DNA from: Oopsacas minuta
Lineage: Eukaryota > Porifera > Hexactinellida > Lyssacinosida > Leucopsacidae
Length of the DNA stretch: 64,000 bases
NCBI GenBank assembly: GCA_024704765.1
Contig: JAKMXF010000353.1
Coordinates: 62,001-126,000, forward strand
Direction: 5' to 3'
Below the pieces are notes generated by a model that saw only the letters and a program-made list of their open reading frames with translations, was not told where the DNA came from and made no database searches. The stretch's first letter is position 1. Every line of letters starts with the position of its first letter. Below, piece by piece: positions 1 to 11,300 of the stretch. The position numbers and the translations under genes were made by a program.

Positions 1-343
1 GCACCTGATTACTAGCATATTTATTAATCTCCAGTAACCAATGCTTCACGTTATCAAACGATTCCCTATCTGTGACGTCATATACCACGATGATACCGTG
101 AGCACCTCTGTAGTACGATGAAGTTATCGTCCTGAATCGTTCCTGTCCAGCTGTGTCCCAAATTTGTAGTTTCACGGTCTTATTGTCGAGTGTCAGTGTT
201 TTTATTTTGAAGTCGACACCGATAGTTGAGATATACGAGTCAGAGAAGGTGTCGTCTGCAAAACGTAGCAGTAAACTGCTTTTCCCAACGCCGGAGTCAC
301 CGATGAGAAGAACTTTGAAAAGATAGTCGTATTCGCCGCTCAT
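1..343 (-). CDS. RAB1: Rab1 small GTPase, N-terminal part (gene continues off the left edge)
   Basis: The minus strand from the ATG at 343 encodes about 114 residues of a Rab GTPase. The P-loop [14 protein letters not shown], the switch I effector segment [11 protein letters not shown], the switch [22 protein letters not shown] and the start of the alpha-3 region [17 protein letters not shown] are all visible. The N-terminus ([15 protein letters not shown]) and the effector loop fit the Rab1/Ypt1 subfamily, which recruits tethers in ER-to-Golgi transport, better than Rab8/10/35. The NKxD box and the prenylated C-terminus lie outside the window. No intron is seen in this part. It faces away from the USP32-like gene and probably sits inside an upstream intron of that gene. 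Confidence 0.9.
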   Translation of the reverse strand, partial: MSGEYDYLFKVLLIGDSGVGKSSLLLRFADDTFSDSYISTIGVDFKIKTLTLDNKTVKLQIWDTAGQERFRTITSSYYRGAHGIIVVYDVTDRESFDNVKHWLLEINKYASNQV

Positions 344-1080
344 AGTTATTAGCTAGATAAATAAATTAATAGAATCAACACCCGCTTATATCAAACACGG
401 ATATATCGAAGTTATTATCATGATCCCTTCTGCGTTTTCGCCGGATAACGACTTCTGCCCTGGGCAACTGCCCCCTATACTTACCTGACACATTAAAGTG
501 GCAGACAAAAGTGTATTTATGCACAGACAGTGGGGTTGCCATTTATGGAAGAGCATGTGTAATCAAACTCGAATTAATAGGGATAAATATTTCTGGAAAT
601 TCCTAATACATGCCAACTGTCAGTAGTAGTCTCATCCCAGACGCCCCCTGGTACCCCAAACAGGCCTCTATATTAGCACTCGTCCCGCAGAAGTACATAA
701 TAAATACAGCATTCCATAGCGATATTCTGGTTACTATGTATACTCCATTAATCTCGAGTGCATATATATATATATAGCGATACGTTACAAAAATGACGTA
801 ATATATTATACCATATTGAAACTATTATTTACAAGAGAATCTGTATACTATAAATAGAATTGGAACTATGATTAGTTCCGTATACAGAGATTTGTGTATA
901 TTTGTTCAAATATTCAAGGCTACATGGCGTCATTGAACTTACGCGACACATCACAGCCTCTGAAAAGTGGCACTAGTCTAATAGTCTGCATTTTGTTCCA
1001 CAATAATTCCTAGAAAATTGTGTCGGTATCCACCACTTAAGTGTCACAATTTATCCATTTTTATTAATTTACATATGTAG
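344..1080. other. Spacer between Rab1 and the first visible USP32 exon
   Basis: No coding exon is recognised on either strand. The sequence at about 380-440 resembles the ends of the CAGTCAACTCCTGTTATATC repeat family described below. The 5' flank of Rab1 must lie here, but no clear promoter element can be named. If the USP32-like gene is intact, this stretch is also intron of that gene. Confidence 0.4.
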
Positions 1081-4000
1081 GCGATTATTGACAAATCTCC
1101 CCGAGAACCTCAAAGAGAGGTCTCAGAGCCCCCCGTAAATCTACACCAATGTTTAGATGCCTTTTCAAGAGAGGAGGAGTTAGGGGGAGATGAAATGTGG
1201 TAAGTTCAGACACCCTTGCTAATTTTATAATTGAATTAACTATATAAGGCCCTGTTAATAAGAATCTTGTTTCATCTCCGTATGACATCCCTCTAAGCAT
1301 GCAGGGGAGGAAGCATTCCATATTTCATTATTTATGACGTCCTCATAAGATAAAGTGTCCAATTCATGGAAATATTTCAATGAAACAAATTCCAACTAAC
1401 AGCAGCCTTATATACGTATTTTCACACCTGTATATTAGGTATTGTAAGAAATGTGAAGACCTACGATCAGCTACTAAGAAATTAGAGATATTCAGATTAC
1501 CCCCATTTCTTGTGAGTTAATTTAATAATACGATAAAAGGAGTACATAACACCTTCTAAAGGGGTGTCTTGGGACCCGAATATGGTAGCCTCCACAACCG
1601 GTGCCTCTGGAAACGGGGGAACTTCTGGAACGAAGTTAAAATCAATACAGCCAACTCCTAATTTCATACAAATGAACCTTCACAAACCGGGTTACATTGT
1701 GTGTACATACTTAGATTACTGTGGGCCCTCTCTAATTGTCCACTTCGAACCCCATTGTCTACTGATAGACAATTAGAGAGGACCCACTGCTTGTATAATT
1801 GTCGGTAACACACCGCTGGGTGTCAAATGTGATAGTTATATGATTATTTAAAATATAGATAATTCACTTGAAAAGATTTCAATTCTCCAACGGACGTTGG
1901 GCCAAATCTCAAATTCCAGTAACTTTCCCGTTTGAGAATCTCCAACCAGTACCAAATGATGGAGAACAAGCTAATGCACCCCAGCAACCAAACTCTGAGA
2001 TTAGAATGTTGGAAGCTACTAATGATGAAATTACACCTATTGGTGATGGTAATATATTTTCTTATTTTTTGACACCTTTCAATAACTCATCCGTTCCCAA
2101 CCTATTCCACACACTGACCCCTGTGCCAATTCTAAAATATTATGTAGACTACACCTTGGGAACGCTGCTTGAGTTTGGGGCAGGACCATCTATAGTCAGT
2201 CCCGCAAGGAGTGGCGTTCATTAAATGAGATGCTAACCTATTTTCTAAATATTTGTGTCTTTACAGATAACGCTGAGATGAACACAAAACCAGCAAAACT
2301 CTCACCTATAGAACTCCAACCAATAGAAGATCACACCTCAAGAAATAAAGTCTACGATCTATACGCTATGACGGTGAGTAATTAAACTGTACTCCGCTAA
2401 TAGGGTCACATCGGACCAGACCAATTTGGCCCCATTAACCAGTGGCTCTATTAAGCAGAGTCTACTGTGATTATGTTTATAAATATTCTAAATTCCTTAG
2501 ACACACTATGGTTACCTAGGAGGAGGCCATTATGTATCATTCGCGAAAAGTAATCAAGACAATAATTGGTATTATTACAATGATTCTTCGTGTAAAGTGA
2601 GTTACTATTATTTATTGCTCTCTGCTACTCAGCAGGACTGTATTGATAAGTCTTTAGGTGTCAAATTGGGCTCACTAGCGTCGATGGGGACATGTACCAC
2701 CCACAAATTTTACCGCTAATAAGTACACAGGCGACCATTTCGTCATATCAGACATTCTGGGTCTCTGATATTTATTCCAGTGGGGCTCACAAGGTGTCAA
2801 TTCCTGTCCACATTGGGTACGGTCAGACAACAATTGACCCTTGCGGACTATTATAAATATTGAAATAATAAATGAAGGCAGATATATATATAAAGGTGTG
2901 AATTAGTAATCTAACTCCCTTAAAATCTGAGCAATCAATTCGCTTACTCGTTCTTCTTCAAGATCAGTCCTATCTCTTGTTTTATTTTGACATAATCTTT
3001 TAACACCCCCAGGTGTGAAAATATTATATTTCACACATTCCTGAGTGATCGCGCGCTTTAATTTTAGATATTCTAATTCCTGAGTTGGTGTCAATTTCTC
3101 TTGATTCGGTAATGACTTCATTTCGGTTGGTTCCAGTTCCAATTTGAATGTTTCACCCGGTTTGAACTCTGCGTTTTCATTGGTTACATCAGTTTCACAT
3201 TTAGTTCCATTTGTGATATCTTTAGTTCCAGTTTGTTCTTCTAATTGATTTTCTGAAATATTAAATGTTTCGTTTAAGTTAACATTCTTTAATGCAGTAT
3301 TGGTTGCTAGGTCGGATAATGTAATATCTTCACTAGAAAGTACAGAGTCATGGTCTGGATCAGAACTATACTCAGATTCAGTTCTGGTTTCCTAAAAGAA
3401 GCAAAAAGGTGTGAAAATATTATTAATCATATGGTAAATCATGCAAACAGAGATTGGAAAATATCAAAATTGAATTCTACATAACTGATTACCCCTAATA
3501 GCCGTTGAAACGATATTCAAGCATCATTTTGAGTTCGGCCCAAAATGTGTGAAAATTGATTATTCATATGATTAATATTTATATTTACACACCTCAACAA
3601 CCAATGGAATTACATGTTACAGGGGATCCCAAATAGGAAATTTAATATTTTTGTTATTCAAACTTGTAAATTATACCAAATAAGTTTGCTGAGAAAGATT
3701 TTCAACCACATTCCTTACAGTATCCTAGCAACGAGACACAATAACATACACCTGCATAACCTCGTGTTCATTCTGTAAATAATATACTCACATCATCTTA
3801 TTATTGTTGTTTTTGTTGTTACAAAAATCAATTCATACACAACCATAAATACACAAGATTATCCCTAGCAACCAATTCCTATATCAACTATTCAAATATT
3901 CTTCTAATAACCAATCAAATGGCAGAAAGATATCCAATAGCCCCTCAAGTTGTCGACCCCATAGAGACACACATCAACTACACAATAGATGGTCTCATAG

Positions 4001-7000
4001 GGCTACTGAATGTACGCAGAGTTCAGTTGCTGGAGAAAGTCCGTAACATACGTGAGGAGAAGAGAGCCTCAGAGATCACGAGACAACAAATGATCGACCA
4101 ACTGATAGAAGCACAGGTACACCTCCAAGAAGACATAAGAGAAAATCCCCTCCAGTCGATGCACGAGAGAATTGTACGAGAAATGGAGGACAAATTACGA
4201 GACCTGCAAAATAATATCCCCGTAGAGACCCGATTAAAGTGGAAGTGTGACACACGTGACCTAGAAACGAGCATTTCCCGTCTAGGAGAGATTGTACTTG
4301 TACCAGTAGGAGTACCAGATTATGCTAAATTCCAAACTTCCACTGTTGCTACTGGGGAGGAAGGTATAGGTCCTGGCGAGTTGATTGCTCCATACGGTGT
4401 AGCTATACATGAAGATACACACCAAATATTCGTAGCTAATAGTTGCCATAACAGAGTAGAGATATTCTCTGATACAGGAGAGTACCTCAATCAGCTGGGT
4501 GTAGGACAGGAGTATACGCCATACGGTATAGCTATACACAGAGAGAATGTGTATGTCAGCTACGTGGGAGATCACACTATTAACCAATTGACACTAACTG
4601 ACATGAGTATTGTTAGGAAGATAGGAGGTAAGGGATCAAACAACGGACAATTCAAATATCCTAGACAACTAACAACAGATCCCATTGGTCACGTGTTTAT
4701 AGCAGATGGTGGTAACAACAGAATCAGTATACACGACACAGACCTGAACCATCTCCGTAACATTACTCATCAGTCAATGTCAGGACCAGTTGATGTTAAA
4801 GTGTCACGTGACCGCGTGTACGTACTGTGTCCATCTAACAACCCGTGTATGCACGTGCTAACCCTAGAGGGAGACAAGCTACACTCCCTCATTACCAAAG
4901 GACAAGGAATGGATGTGTTATGCCCTGTCTTCTTCTGTCTAGATCCACTTAACAACTTTGTTATTAGCGATAGATACTCTCACTCAATTCGGGTATTCTC
5001 TCCAGAAGGCAATCTCCTACACACTATAGGAACAGAGGGACACCAACAAGGAATGTTCTATAAACCCCAAGGAATAGCTATAACTCCAAACGGGAGATTA
5101 GTTAGTGTATCAGGGAATGAGAACTACCCTCTACAAATATATTACTAATTTGTTTGTTAGTTTGTTTGTTGTTATTTATTTAATTAAAACTCACACTTTT
5201 CTGGTTTTCCAACTTCTTTTCATTAATCTTTTCCGTGTTAAAATATAATTGTCTTATTTTAGACTTAACGTGTTGGTATTTAACATTCCTTTGCATACGT
5301 TTGGTTGCTAGTTGAGTTGCACACACACTTGTTACTAAAGATGGAAAATTTGTTGTTTTACCCAAACATTCCATTCTCGAGGTGTGTTTCCAGGGAATTG
5401 TTGTTGTTGTTGATGTTGTCTTTCGCGAAATTGCTTGTTTTCCCGTTTTAGTTATGCGTGTTTTGCTAAGCGATCGGTTGCTATGGCAATGCTCTAGTTT
5501 AAACAATTCTGAGAATTCCTGTCCCTCTTTCAAATCTTCAAAATCTATAATTAGTAACAAATTAATATTTTCCGAGCAAAATATACTCAAATTTTGAATG
5601 AGAAATGTAGCCAGAAATTGCCCAATAGGGCTTAGACCAAGTACCCCTATGGGAACTAAAAACACCTTTTAGACATCTGTTAATGAGAAACTTGTTTCAG
5701 CTCCCCTAATGTCTATCTAAGCATGCAGCTGGGAAGGCAGCAATTCATGGAAAAACCCAATGACTCTACTTCTAAATACACTGAGTCCTCTCTAATTGTC
5801 CACCAGTGGTCAATAGGGTCCGAAACGGACAATTAGAGAGGACATACTGATGTTAATTAAGCGTGTTAAAGGAGGTCTGTGGATATAAATCACTATTATT
5901 CACCCGTTAGTTAGTAAATATATTGTGTAATTGAATTTCCAATAATGACACTATTCATGTGACAGATAAACTTGATGCGGGCGGTGGAGCTGAAACAAGT
6001 TTACAACCAACAGTGGCCCTTGTATAACTTACAATTTTGTGGCAGTTGAGCATTCTCCAATTCAATTAATAGCTCATTTTTGGCGGGTAACTTAAATCTG
6101 TCACGTGACCGAATACAGCTAACAGCTGATTTAGGAATTGAGGTGTCAATCCTTGATTTTGCGGCTGTTATTCTCTTAGTGTGATTAGCCATGTGAGAAT
6201 CTATCAGCTGATGTGTATATTTGTTGTATGCGACAGGTGTGAAAGGATTCATTTTCAGTTTAAGTTGTTCATCTTTGGAAATTGGTCTCATTCGTATTTG
6301 CGGCATTTTTGTAAAAACTAAAATATAGATTTGGGAAAAGCTGCTTTAATATGAATTATTCTCCCAGACCGGACCAGGGAGAGTAACCTCACCCCCCAGA
6401 GGGGATTCACAATACATATGTTCACCTGCTGTAATATCCTAAAAATATTAAAATAATCCTACATTCCATTCTACTAATAATAGAACAAGCTAATTAACCA
6501 ATCAATTCTAAGCATTTACTTCCTATCATTTCTCTATACGTTTCCGCTTGTTCAATTTCTTCAGAAACCCTGCATTCTGACTGGTCAGGTAGACACATGC
6601 TCTTCTCACAGCTGTTTCAGTCAGTCTAGGCCTATAATGACGTTTCTTTAGAATTTTACGGATCGACTTGTAGACCGCTCTTCTGTTTTTGTTTAGACGG
6701 ATTCGAGTGTGCATCGTTTTGGGACGTTTGGAATGTTTAGGTCGTTTGAGTGACAACACGATTCCACCTTCGGAATGTGGTTTGATACCAATAGTCTTCC
6801 TTGGGACGCTGCCACTGAATTTCTGTGAGTGTTTGTTAGTTAAATTATTGGGTTCTTTTGAAAATCGGAATTTTCCACTTTGAACAATAAATTTAGAGTT
6901 TCTACGTAGAATACTCCATTGTACGTCTTGAGACATTTTATGCTAATTCAGAAATTGGGATTTGAATTACAATAAACATTTAACACCTGTCATATCTGAG

Positions 7001-7699
7001 CTCGAGGGAGCTGATAATTCCTTCGAAATAACCAAGGAAGTTATATGTTTTGCTTTGACAATTTGGGACCATGTTTGTATAATATCAGACTTGGATATAG
7101 GCGGGTAATTCAATATATCCGTGTTGGATATAACTGGAGTTAACTGGAGTTAACTGGAGTTGGCTGTAGTTTACTTTTCTTTGAAAGAAAACTAAGGAAT
7201 TTATACACAAATATGATAATTCTGCCAAGCGAATGAAAATGAGAATACAGCCTATTTTGGGCAGATAGCAAGCTGGTATAGTTTCACTGGGATCCATAGG
7301 GTCCATATAATGTTTTAATAACGGTCGTGAACCGCTAGTTTAAACGGCCCACTTCAATACACGTACCATGGGGCCTATAGCCGTATAGCCGATAAGAACC
7401 TTGTGACACTAGTAGCGGTCCTAGGAGAGCAAACAGGGCATTTCCCCTTGAGTGATACCCTTAAAATACAAGAGGGCAATTTTACGAGACCGAATTTTGA
7501 GTAAATTTCTTATTTTTAGCGAACAGGAGAAGAAAAGGTAGCAAAAGAGCCGGCATACCTGTTATTCTATAAACAACAGGGAGAACTCAATATTGACAAA
7601 ATTAGTGGGGATCTTCATAATTTCGAAGATGAACCTGACAGTGATGACGAAACAGAAGAGAAAGCTGATCACCCTAGACCCAAGTGTTTTCCGATGTAA
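1081..7699 (+). CDS. USP32: USP32-like ubiquitin-specific protease, C-terminal half with CaaX box (5' exons not in window)
   Basis: Six exons read through in phase: 1081-1199, 1439-1511, 1859-2048, 2267-2373, 2501-2596 and 7520-7699 (255 codons including stop). In order they encode CLDAFSREEELGGDEMW, the zinc-knuckle YCKKC segment, the USP signature IIHLKRFQFSNGRWAKSQ, a short acidic insert, the histidine box GYLGGGHYVSFAK with the catalytic His, and EPAYLLFYKQQGELNID, the end of the USP fold. The protein ends CFPM, a CaaX prenylation box, like the farnesylated C-terminus of USP32. The catalytic Cys box must lie upstream, left of the window. The insert between the two USP halves is much shorter than in vertebrate USP32. 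The last intron is about 4.9 kb and contains three other genes. Confidence 0.85.
1237..1385. mobile_element. Half copy of MITE family A in a USP32 intron
   Basis: TAAGGCCCTGTTAATAAG followed by TCTTGTTTCATCTCC matches the terminal repeat of the complete copies at 5671-6020 and 16741-17131. The following bases (AAGCATGCAG, then AATTCATGGAAATATTTCA) match the internal sequence of the 16741 copy. Only one end is present. It makes up most of the intron between exons 1081-1199 and 1439-1511. Confidence 0.6.
1723..1785. mobile_element. Short foldback MITE with CCTCTCTAATTGTC arms
   Basis: The arms CCTCTCTAATTGTC and GACAATTAGAGAGG face each other around a loop of about 27 bases. The same hairpin is nested inside the family A copies at 5785-5843 and 16918-16975, so it is an element in its own right. 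It lies in the intron just before USP32 exon 1859-2048. An apparent ORF across 1564-1776 is a by-product of this element and is not called. Confidence 0.65.
2385..2470. mobile_element. MITE family B copy (CACAGTAGACTC termini)
   Basis: The left end ACTGTACTCCGCTAATAGGG and the right end CTCTATTAAGCAGAGTCTAC are imperfect inverted repeats. Related copies lie at 10690-10763 and 24732-24839. This copy fills most of the intron between USP32 exons 2267-2373 and 2501-2596. Confidence 0.55.
2903..6306 (-). CDS. SPATA7: SPATA7-like ciliary protein, three exons, host of a nested NHL gene
   Basis: Three minus-strand exons join in phase: 6033-6306, 5195-5544 and 2903-3391, giving 370 residues. Junctions are GTAAGT/ATAG and GTGAGT/TTAG. 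Exon 1 carries HMANHTKRITAAKSRIDTS, matching the conserved SPATA7 N-terminal block; exon 3 carries YLKLKRAITQECVKYNIF and LEEERVSELIAQILRELDY, matching the conserved C-terminal SPATA7 block, here at the very end. SPATA7 acts at the ciliary transition zone (known from vertebrate photoreceptors). The protein is shorter than the human one because the acidic tail after the C-terminal block is absent. Intron 1 holds a family A MITE, and intron 2 (3392-5194) holds a complete NHL gene on the other strand. The family assignment is by eye and should be checked with a profile search. Confidence 0.65.
3919..5148 (+). CDS. Coiled-coil/NHL-repeat protein, intronless (409 aa)
   Basis: A single exon encodes MAERYPIAP at its start, a helical coiled-coil at about residues 25-125, and a six-bladed NHL-type propeller from about residue 145 to the end (repeated PYGVAIHE, IFVANSCHNRVEIFS, VFIADGGNNRISI, YKPQGIAITPNGRL signatures). 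The layout is that of the back half of TRIM-NHL proteins, but there is no RING and no B-box, so ubiquitin ligase activity is not expected. A role as a scaffold or RNA- or protein-binding propeller is inference. It is paralogous to the gene at 20889-22103, which shares the M-A-x-R-Y-P start and the same length. It lies wholly inside SPATA7 intron 2 on the opposite strand. Lack of introns suggests a retrocopy or an intronless lineage family. Confidence 0.85.
   Translation: MAERYPIAPQVVDPIETHINYTIDGLIGLLNVRRVQLLEKVRNIREEKRASEITRQQMIDQLIEAQVHLQEDIRENPLQSMHERIVREMEDKLRDLQNNIPVETRLKWKCDTRDLETSISRLGEIVLVPVGVPDYAKFQTSTVATGEEGIGPGELIAPYGVAIHEDTHQIFVANSCHNRVEIFSDTGEYLNQLGVGQEYTPYGIAIHRENVYVSYVGDHTINQLTLTDMSIVRKIGGKGSNNGQFKYPRQLTTDPIGHVFIADGGNNRISIHDTDLNHLRNITHQSMSGPVDVKVSRDRVYVLCPSNNPCMHVLTLEGDKLHSLITKGQGMDVLCPVFFCLDPLNNFVISDRYSHSIRVFSPEGNLLHTIGTEGHQQGMFYKPQGIAITPNGRLVSVSGNENYPLQIYY
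5671..6020. mobile_element. MITE family A, complete copy 1, carrying a nested foldback MITE
   Basis: The 17-bp termini AAACTTGTTTCAGCTCC (5688-5704) and GGAGCTGAAACAAGTTT (5986-6002) are perfect inverted repeats. Homology to the second copy extends outward to about 5671 and 6020, where TA dinucleotides may be the target duplication. A CCTCTCTAATTGTCC hairpin is nested at 5785-5843. The whole unit is present in opposite orientation at 16741-17131. It lies in SPATA7 intron 1, ending about 12 bases from that gene's first splice donor. Confidence 0.8.
6526..6936 (-). CDS. RPL28: 60S ribosomal protein L28 (eL28), intronless
   Basis: A 136-residue ORF on the minus strand starts MSQDVQWSILRRNSKF and contains FSKEPNNLTNKHSQKFSG and a basic C-terminus with RPRLTETAVRRACVYLTSQ. 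These match eL28 over its full length (the vertebrate protein is 137 residues). It is a structural protein of the large cytoplasmic ribosomal subunit. No intron is present, which is unusual for a ribosomal protein gene in an intron-rich animal; it could be the functional copy or a recent intact retrocopy. It lies inside the last USP32 intron, downstream in map order of SPATA7 and on the same strand. Confidence 0.92.
   Translation of the reverse strand: MSQDVQWSILRRNSKFIVQSGKFRFSKEPNNLTNKHSQKFSGSVPRKTIGIKPHSEGGIVLSLKRPKHSKRPKTMHTRIRLNKNRRAVYKSIRKILKKRHYRPRLTETAVRRACVYLTSQNAGFLKKLNKRKRIEK
6981..7161. mobile_element. MITE family C copy with a triplicated end
   Basis: The left end CACCTGTCATATCTGAGCTC and the right part GTGTTGGATATAACTGGAGT correspond to the family with termini CAGTCAACTCCTGTTATATC. 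The right end is repeated three times as TTAACTGGAG units. It lies in the USP32 last intron, upstream of RPL28. Confidence 0.5.
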
Positions 7700-7944
7700 C
7701 ACAAACAACAACAAACATTTGTAGATATCTTTTATAAGTCTATAATGCTTGTATGTATAAAATTGAAATCTTAAGTTCTTTTAGCTAATAGTGATTAGAC
7801 CAATTATGATAGTTTATTATTTCCTCAAATTTTTGGGGAGGTCTCACTGGGAGGGTCTCTGGTCAGCCCCGGGTCTGCGTGATCCTACGAATCGCCTGGG
7901 GAATTTGGTCGCCCGTGGCGGCCATTCTAGATATTATACAAGAC

Positions 7945-8173
7945 TGTGGAATTGATATATCGAAGCTTAAGGAACCGTGATAATTACTCCGATATAACCG
8001 ATAAAAAATACAATAAACTCCCGTCAGATCTAACACTGATAAATCGAATACCCGCGGATATCGAATTTCTGCAAATAAGGTCCCAAAACGTCAAAGTAAC
8101 AAATATTCCATTAGTTATATTGAAGTGATTATCACGGCTCCCTTGAGCTTAGATATGACAGGAGTTGATTGTA
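7945..8173. mobile_element. MITE family C copy, longer version
   Basis: ATATATCGAAGCTTAAGG with CCGTGATAATTAC on the left faces TGATTATCACGG and CCCTTGAGCTTAGATATGAC on the right as inverted repeats of about 35 bases, ending ACAGGAGTTGA. It occupies much of the spacer between the USP32 stop and the filamin gene. The small ORF inside is not considered a gene. The rest of 7700-8338 holds (AAAC)n and (AC)n simple repeats at about 8289-8330. Confidence 0.55.
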
Positions 8174-8338
8174 CAGCGATTTTTCTAAATAAGAACTGTT
8201 ATGATAGAATATTAATAATATAAAACAAACTACAGAAGTGAACGTGTGAATATAAATGTAAATCAAACTATATTACAAAAGTCAAAACAAGCAAACAAAC
8301 AAACAAACACACACACACCACACGCTAAAACAACAAAC

Positions 8339-11300
8339 TCACACAACATCAATGCTAAATGGACTCCCATAAATGTGTCCTGGTTCATCTTCATCACCCC
8401 ATAATAGTTCTAATATATAGTTCCCTTTCTCTGTAGCTACAAATGAAACTGACATTGTGCCATCTTCATTTTTCATTAAGGACATTTCTGCTTTAGTTCT
8501 GCCTGATAATCTGGCACGTAGAGGCCCAGGTCCTGCCCCCTCTCCTAATAAATTGTAATGTCTCAGAAAGGTGTTATAATGTGTATATTCAATTAAATTA
8601 TAGATAAACCCTCGAATCTGATAGGGTGACACATTTTGACACCAATCTCAGAGAGTTGAGAGATATCGTTTAGAAATTATAACAAGTTCCTAGATACGAA
8701 ATACTCCACAAATATGCACAGTTTCAAGTTTGTAACTCTTATAAGTTCCTCAATAAATTCGAATAAACAAACAAACAAACAAATAAACTAACAACTAACC
8801 AGCTAATATTTTATAACTCGTCAGTTGGTTTACTTTAACTTCCTTCTCAAACCCAACAGCTGTAACTTTCTTCGTATCTCTAATAGCTATTCCTATCACA
8901 TGTGCAATGAATGGTGACCCGCTTATATGTTGTCCACCCCATGTAGCTTGTATAGTATAGTCCCCCGGGGCAACAGGAAGGTATTTCACCTTCATGACAC
9001 CGTCTGAAGGGGTGATAACTATTGGGCCAGCTGGGTAGGGTCCTAGTACAGACACGGATAGCGGACCTGGTCCTGCATCTTCATCAATGTGTACCTAAAC
9101 AGTTAACAAAAACATAAATAGAAGTGTTTTTTTGAGGCTATATTAAATAATTAATACAAACCTCGAATTCTGCGGGAACATTGACCTCTCCTTGGACAAT
9201 TCCGTCCCCTGTAGTGGTACATAAGGTCCCGTCAGACACCCTACTCTCTCCTAGCACCTCAACACCCATGGGGAATCCTGGTATATCACAATCTCCCCAT
9301 CTGAGATGGATATCATAGTGTCCAGCGTCTCTGTAAAAACGAATAAGATAATTTCCTTTACTACACTACAGTATCCATGGTAACAATATGGATCCCATGG
9401 GGCAACTATATGTAAGTCAGTGGGTCTGTTTCATGGGAAATTGGTCTACTCAATGGGACCATATTGGACAATGGATAGTCTACTGTCGTCAGTGGTCATA
9501 TCCATGTTCAGTTAAATATGTATCAAGTATCCATAGTCCACTAATACAATTCTAACCTGCATGTATATGTAACGGTAATACTAGAATCCTCCGCTTCCTC
9601 TGCAACTATCCTTGGCTTCGTTGGCCCAGCTATCTTTATAGACAGAGGGCCAGCACCCGCGCCTGAGATAGGAATAACCTGGATACGAAGTGGTTCATTG
9701 GTATTTCCTCCTTTCAAACCATCACCTTCTAATTTGAGCTTTGAAACATCATTTTTGGTTTCTCCACCAATATTGACAAGGAATGGCGATCCTACAGATC
9801 CATCATCCATGGTTAATTTTCTTATACTCACATAGGAGGAGGAAATTTTTGCGAAAACAGTAGCCTATATCTGAAATTATAATTAGCCAGAGGTGTGAAA
9901 ATATGATTAATCATATTTGGTTCAGTTTACCACAAAAAAACACCATTTATCAGCTGGCATAAAGTGTCGGTATATGTATGAAGGTGTGAAAATATACATG
10001 TATAAATTTACATACCAGCTATATGAGCTTCTGCCCAGATAATCTTAACCTTATACTGTCCAGGTGAAGTTGGATGGTAGCTGACATAAATTATCTTATC
10101 CTCTTCTATCATTTCTATCGGTTCAGCTTTGCTTGGACCAAGAATATGCACTCTTAGACGAGCGACTACTGCCTCTGGACCACACCGTATGACAAAGTTA
10201 CATGTTTCACCTGTAAACAAAATAATAAACAACAATAAATCACATTATTAGCCATACATAATATCAAACCCCTCCAGTCTGATTGGTGAATACATTTTGT
10301 CACCTTTTCGCAGGGTTGTGTGAATATTTCCGTTAGATATTTATAAATTTCAAAATGACACCATTTTCACACATACACGTGCCAAATTTTAGCCTCACCC
10401 CTTGCTGGGGTGTTAAGTTATATCTTTTTAAAATATGAATATTTTATCACCTGTATTTCCACTAATAAGCCCCATTCCATCAGCTGTACATTTGTCAGTA
10501 AACTCAGCAAAATCCACTTGGTTATAGTAAGGTGACTTAGGAATGTGTTGTCCTGCAACCTAGATACAGAAATGGAGAATTGACACGAATACTAATAGAC
10601 ACTGAATTCGTCCGCTCTATCCGGTGTTCGTATTATCGACTGTATGAAGAAATAAAGAGGTGTTAAGAACTGGAACTAAGTGATTAACGTACAGTAGACA
10701 TCGCTTAATAGGGTCGCTTTGGGACTATACATTTTTTGCCATATTAATCAGAGTCTACTGTATTTACAAAACAAAACACAAACACAAACACAAACACAAA
10801 CAACCTTAATTTCAATTGTGTATTCGCCAGCAACTTTAGGCGTAAACTCAACACGAATCCTGTCACCTGATTGGCTAATATCAGTAGAATTAGGCCCAGA
10901 TGGACCGATAACATTCACGGTTACATCAGAGGGGATCAAATCTGTTCCTGAGATTTGGAACCAAGTTTTCTCGCGTGTCCTCAGGGTTCCTGTGAGTCCG
11001 GGACCTTCGGCTTTGCATCGGTGACTCGTGCCGGCGTCCGCTGGAAGGGGTCCCTGAAGGTCTGACCCAGTAGCTACTTGATTAAGGTCAGAGAGGAGAT
11101 CATCTAATGAGCTTGCAGTCTCAGAAACGGGAGGGGGAATTGGTTTGGGTGGGGGAATAACTGCTGGAGGTGGAGGTTTATTCGGTGATTTGATTGGTTG
11201 AGAGGGATAGGCTGATCGCTCTGGGATAGGAGGGCCTATAAATAGGAGAAAATATATTAACTTTCCAAAGGTAATCCCGAGAAATTAGTAAAAGGTTAGG

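Noticed and set aside
1085-1321. 78-codon minus-strand ORF
   Set aside because: It is the reverse shadow of a USP32 exon plus a MITE fragment.
1564-1776. 70-codon plus-strand ORF near the USP exons
   Set aside because: It runs into the foldback MITE at 1723-1785, and the neighbouring USP exons join perfectly without it.
3745-3785. Possible microexon of SPATA7 (NEHEVMQ) with good splice-like ends
   Set aside because: The flanking exons already join in phase without it, and no homology supports it.
9557-9868. Alternative acceptors of filamin exon 6 near 9857-9870
   Set aside because: Both candidate AGs there break the reading frame from exon 5. The AG at 9792-9793 is in phase and restores the SPF strand of the repeat.
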